The notes beneath the pieces were generated by a model. The model had not been told where the DNA came from. It did no database searches and saw nothing but the letters and a program-made list of their open reading frames with translations. Shown in pieces: positions 33,601 through 35,849 of a stretch of DNA of 35,849 bases. Each line of letters begins with the position of its first letter. The first letter of the stretch is position 1. The position numbers and the translations under genes are program-made. Source of the DNA: Candidatus Tepidiaquacellales bacterium OLB5 (GTDB lineage Bacteria > Bacteroidota > Ignavibacteria > Tepidaquicellales > OLB5). The stretch lies in NCBI GenBank assembly GCA_001567545.1, contig LLZO01000203.1, positions 1 through 35,849 of the forward strand, written 5' to 3'.

Positions 33601-34872
33601 ATGGTAATAAGGCTGGTAAATAAATTTTCGGTAATATTTCTGTTTTCTGCAGCAGTATTTTCACAGGATAACTGCCGGCTTATGACGTATAACCTGCTGA
33701 ATTATCCGGATATTGATACTATTATAAGAAACCCCCATTTCAGAAATGTAATTAAGTATTCAAATCCGGATATACTTGTTGTGCAGGAAATGACAAGCCA
33801 GGCGGGAATGAACGGGTTTTTAAGCAATGTAATGAACGCTTACGGTAATATTTACTCTATGGGAACATTTATTGACGGACCAGATACTGATAACGGTATC
33901 TTTTTTAAAACTGTAAAATACCGTTTCATAAGCAATACCCGGATAAGAACTGCCTTGAGGGATATTAATGAATTTAAGATAATTCATTTGAGCTATCCCG
34001 GCGATACATTAAGAATATTCAGTGTACATTTAAAGGCAAGCAGCGGAGCTGCAAATGAAAATCTCAGGGCAGCAGAAGTTGACAGCCTCAGAAAATTTAC
34101 CGCATCAATTCCGCCTGATAAATTTTATATAGTTTGCGGTGATTTTAATATTTACGGCGACTATGAACCGGCTTACAACAAGCTTAAACAAATACTGCCC
34201 CATAATAACGGTCATTTTGTTGATGCTGTTAATTTGCCCGGTGTATGGAACCAGTTTCAGTACAGGTTTTTCCATACTCAGTCGCCAAGAACAAGGGCTT
34301 TTGGCGGCGGCTCAACAGGGGGAATGGATGACAGGTTCGATATGATACTTTTTTCACCCGGTATTTTTAATGCCGGCAGAATTGCATATAACCCCGGCAC
34401 AATGACAGCATTCGGGAATGACGGCAATCATTATAATGACTCAATAAACCGAAGACCCAATACTGCCGTACCTGATTCCATTGCAGATGCAATTCATTAT
34501 TCCAGTGATCATTTGCCGGTTTATGCCGCAATTACTTTCGGAAATGTGATTGGAATTTCGGGTAACCAGAACGGAATCCCCGGAAACTTTGACCTTTCAC
34601 AGAACTATCCGAATCCATTCAACCCAGTAACAAAAATTAAGTTTTATGTTCCGGAAACTGTAGAGACGACCCGGCGGATCGTCTCACTTAGAATTTACGA
34701 TGTATTAGGTAAAGAAATTACTGTACTTGTTAACGAAGCTTTAATACCCGGAAGCCATGAGGTAGTTTGGTCCGCCGCAGGCGGAGCATCAAACTATCCA
34801 AGCGGCGTATATTTATATACATTAACAGCAGGGAATTTCAGGCAAACCAGAAAAATGATCTTAGTAAGATAA
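33601..34872 (+). CDS. Secreted endonuclease/exonuclease/phosphatase-fold protein with type IX sorting domain
   Basis: The 423-residue exported protein has a signal peptide ending at AAVFSQ. Residues about 25-315 are an EEP-fold metal-dependent phosphoesterase: MTYNLLNYPD, VVQEMTS, FSVHLKASSG, VCGDFNIYGD (catalytic Asp/Asn), DDRFDMILFSP and SSDHLPVYA (catalytic Asp-His). Such enzymes cut nucleic acids or phosphate esters outside the cell. The last 85 residues are a type IX secretion sorting domain: SQNYPNPFNPVTKIKFYVPE, IYDVLGKEITVLVNEAL, SGVYLYTLTAGNF. Two palindromic DNA elements (34660-34685 and 34771-34785) add VETTRRI and AGGA in frame within it. The start is ATG 33601, not the adjacent TTG. 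Confidence 0.92.
   Translation: MVIRLVNKFSVIFLFSAAVFSQDNCRLMTYNLLNYPDIDTIIRNPHFRNVIKYSNPDILVVQEMTSQAGMNGFLSNVMNAYGNIYSMGTFIDGPDTDNGIFFKTVKYRFISNTRIRTALRDINEFKIIHLSYPGDTLRIFSVHLKASSGAANENLRAAEVDSLRKFTASIPPDKFYIVCGDFNIYGDYEPAYNKLKQILPHNNGHFVDAVNLPGVWNQFQYRFFHTQSPRTRAFGGGSTGGMDDRFDMILFSPGIFNAGRIAYNPGTMTAFGNDGNHYNDSINRRPNTAVPDSIADAIHYSSDHLPVYAAITFGNVIGISGNQNGIPGNFDLSQNYPNPFNPVTKIKFYVPETVETTRRIVSLRIYDVLGKEITVLVNEALIPGSHEVVWSAAGGASNYPSGVYLYTLTAGNFRQTRKMILVR
34660..34685. repeat. Palindromic element inserted in frame, copy A
   Basis: GAGACGA (34663-34669) and TCGTCTC (34679-34685) pair, with further CC/GG pairs inside after one mismatch. It encodes VETTRRI between KFYVPE and VSLRIYDVLG, where relatives run directly from strand to strand. 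Similar GTAGAGACG-type palindromes are dispersed in other genomes (general knowledge). Confidence 0.7.
34771..34785. repeat. Palindromic element inserted in frame, copy B
   Basis: TCCGCC-GCA-GGCGGA. It gives the extra AAGGA in VVWSAAGGASNYPSGVY, compared with the usual W-x-A-SNLPSGVY pattern. It resembles the TCCCGCC-GAG-GGCGGGA palindrome in the tRNA-Asp insertion (8078-8094). Confidence 0.65.
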
Positions 34873-34904
34873 AAAAAGCCTGCAAGTAAAAAGCAGGCTT
34901 TTTT
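34872..34904 (+). terminator. Terminator after the EEP-fold gene
   Basis: AAAAAAGCCTGC (34872-34883) pairs with GCAGGCTTTTTT (34893-34904). Confidence 0.92.
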
Positions 34905-35228
34905 CAATTGAGGAAAAGAAAAAGGAAAACTAAACAGTATAGTACAGAAACTTTTAAGTTTTATTAAATACAGTTGAAAATATTCTGACCTTTACAAATA
35001 ATAAATATTAACAGTTAAAAACTAATGATGCTTAGTTAAAAATATTTACAGAATCAAAATAGCTGCGAGCAAAGCAAGTTTGGGGAATGAAAATTTGAAA
35101 TGCAAGTGCAAATGTAGGATAAAAGGAAAATAATTGTAGGAAATAGATTACATATTAAAGCTGATAAAACAATATTTTAACGTAAATTCTTGTTCAGTTT
35201 TCTTAAATTTTGCTAGTAAATTCTTTTT
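34905..35228. other. Intergenic region, nothing recognised
   Basis: About 320 AT-rich bases between two converging genes. I see no coding frame, no strong hairpin other than the terminator at its left edge, and no RNA gene. Confidence 0.6.
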
Positions 35229-35849
35229 TCAATAATATTCATATACATACCTGATCAGCCTGTCCTTTTTATCATTGATATCATATTTAACAATATCTGA
35301 AAGTATACCTTTTTCATCGTAACCGTATGTACTGTGGCTTTCTTTTTCGTTTTCACCCCTGAACTTTATTTCTTCGGTAATTTTTTCTCCGGAATATTTA
35401 TATACAAATTTACCGTTTACTTCACTGAAGCGGTTATACCATATTTTTTCAGAAATATTCCCTTCATTATCATACATTATACTTAGTCTGCCTGTTATAC
35501 TTCCGCCGGGTTCAACGCCGGCTGATTCTGTTAACCTGCCGGAACCGTCATACGTGTATGACTCCATACTTACAGCTTTGCCGTCTTCATTATATTTTGT
35601 ATAGGATATTCTTCTGCCTGAAACATCATATTTGTATGATTCTTTTTCTGTTATATTACCGGATGTATTATATACTTCACGTTTAGTCAGATTCCCTGTT
35701 TTATCATAGCTGAATTTAACCTGGTTAATGAATTTTGTTACATATTCATGTTCTTTCCTGTTGGGTCCCTGGTAAGCAAGCAGCTCTTTCTGTGTAACCA
35801 TGCTTAACTGGCTCCACCAGTACCGCGGACTCGAAGGATCTGTTTCATC
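35229..35849 (-). CDS. YD-repeat/RHS-like protein, N-terminus beyond the window
   Basis: At least 206 residues are coded here. The frame stays open to the window end, adding DETDPSSPRYWWSQLS before the first Met at 35801, so that Met is probably internal and the gene continues to the right. The visible part is made of about seven repeats of roughly 22 residues with a YD-type core: FSYDKTGNLTKREVYNTSGN, YKYDVSGRRISYTKYNEDGK, YTYDGSGRLTESAG, IMYDNEGNISEKIWYN and YGYDEKGILSDIVKYD. Such repeats form the elongated beta shell of RHS/teneurin-like or related secreted proteins. Whether a toxin or only a repeat protein is involved cannot be told from this end, which is the C-terminus and shows no toxin domain. 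Confidence 0.75.
   Translation of the reverse strand, partial: DETDPSSPRYWWSQLSMVTQKELLAYQGPNRKEHEYVTKFINQVKFSYDKTGNLTKREVYNTSGNITEKESYKYDVSGRRISYTKYNEDGKAVSMESYTYDGSGRLTESAGVEPGGSITGRLSIMYDNEGNISEKIWYNRFSEVNGKFVYKYSGEKITEEIKFRGENEKESHSTYGYDEKGILSDIVKYDINDKKDRLIRYVYEYY

Overview
The window looks like ordinary chromosome from an AT-rich member of the Ignavibacteria/Bacteroidota (FCB) group. The strongest evidence is the C-terminal secretion domain at 33601-34872: SQNYPNPFNPVTKIKF followed by SGVYLYTL and a basic last strand. This is the type IX secretion tail that is especially abundant in Ignavibacteria. Several promoters also fit the Bacteroidota pattern (TTG, about 20 bp, TAnnTTTG), there are many lipoproteins, and Shine-Dalgarno sites are mostly weak. 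The phylum assignment is an inference from these signs.

Region by region. 1-7.5 kb: a radical SAM protein, a secreted hydrolase-like protein, a small orphan protein, and a two-gene signalling pair in which a cNMP-domain histidine kinase overlaps a response regulator fused to a thioredoxin-reductase-like flavoprotein. 7.7-8.1 kb: tRNA-Asp carrying an inserted GIY-YIG nuclease unit that ends in a second, disrupted copy of the tRNA 3' end. 8.2-16.6 kb: accessory housekeeping genes (four DUF1801 genes, one frameshifted, YciI, arylamine N-acetyltransferase, a short DmeF-like metal exporter, a dead lipocalin-like gene, a DHFR-like reductase, an orphan, and a large katG). 16.9-21.7 kb: a tight four-gene operon of opine-dehydrogenase-like, B12-domain/mutase-like, asparagine-synthase-like and UPF0316 membrane proteins, which looks like an uncharacterised amino-acid-modifying pathway. 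21.8-24.3 kb: YceI, a DUF6600 lipoprotein with a Lys/Asp-rich tail, and a cupin under an FNR-like site.

The most interesting block is 24.7-33.5 kb. Divergent transcription units encode a DUF6132 protein and a thioredoxin lipoprotein on one side, and on the other a FadL-like outer-membrane protein, an octaheme tetrathionate-reductase-family cytochrome, two YeeE/YedE sulfur transporters (the second carrying a degenerate rhodanese domain), and a nine-CxxCH cytochrome fused to a membrane cytochrome b. A MarR regulator and an OsmC-family protein follow. A 17-bp palindrome, AGTTGCTAATAGCAACT or a close variant, occurs three times in the divergent promoter region and once at the osmC promoter. A weaker copy lies just before marR. 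I read this as a thiol-responsive MarR regulon for periplasmic sulfur/redox chemistry: quinol electrons could pass through the cytochrome b/multiheme protein to the octaheme reductase, with sulfur uptake and thiol repair alongside.

The window ends with a secreted endonuclease/exonuclease/phosphatase-fold protein, whose secretion tail contains two short palindromic insertions in frame, and with a YD-repeat-like gene that runs off the right edge. Three genes have a one-base excess in a homopolymer run; these may be real lesions or assembly errors, and they affect how the cytochrome gene in particular should be read.
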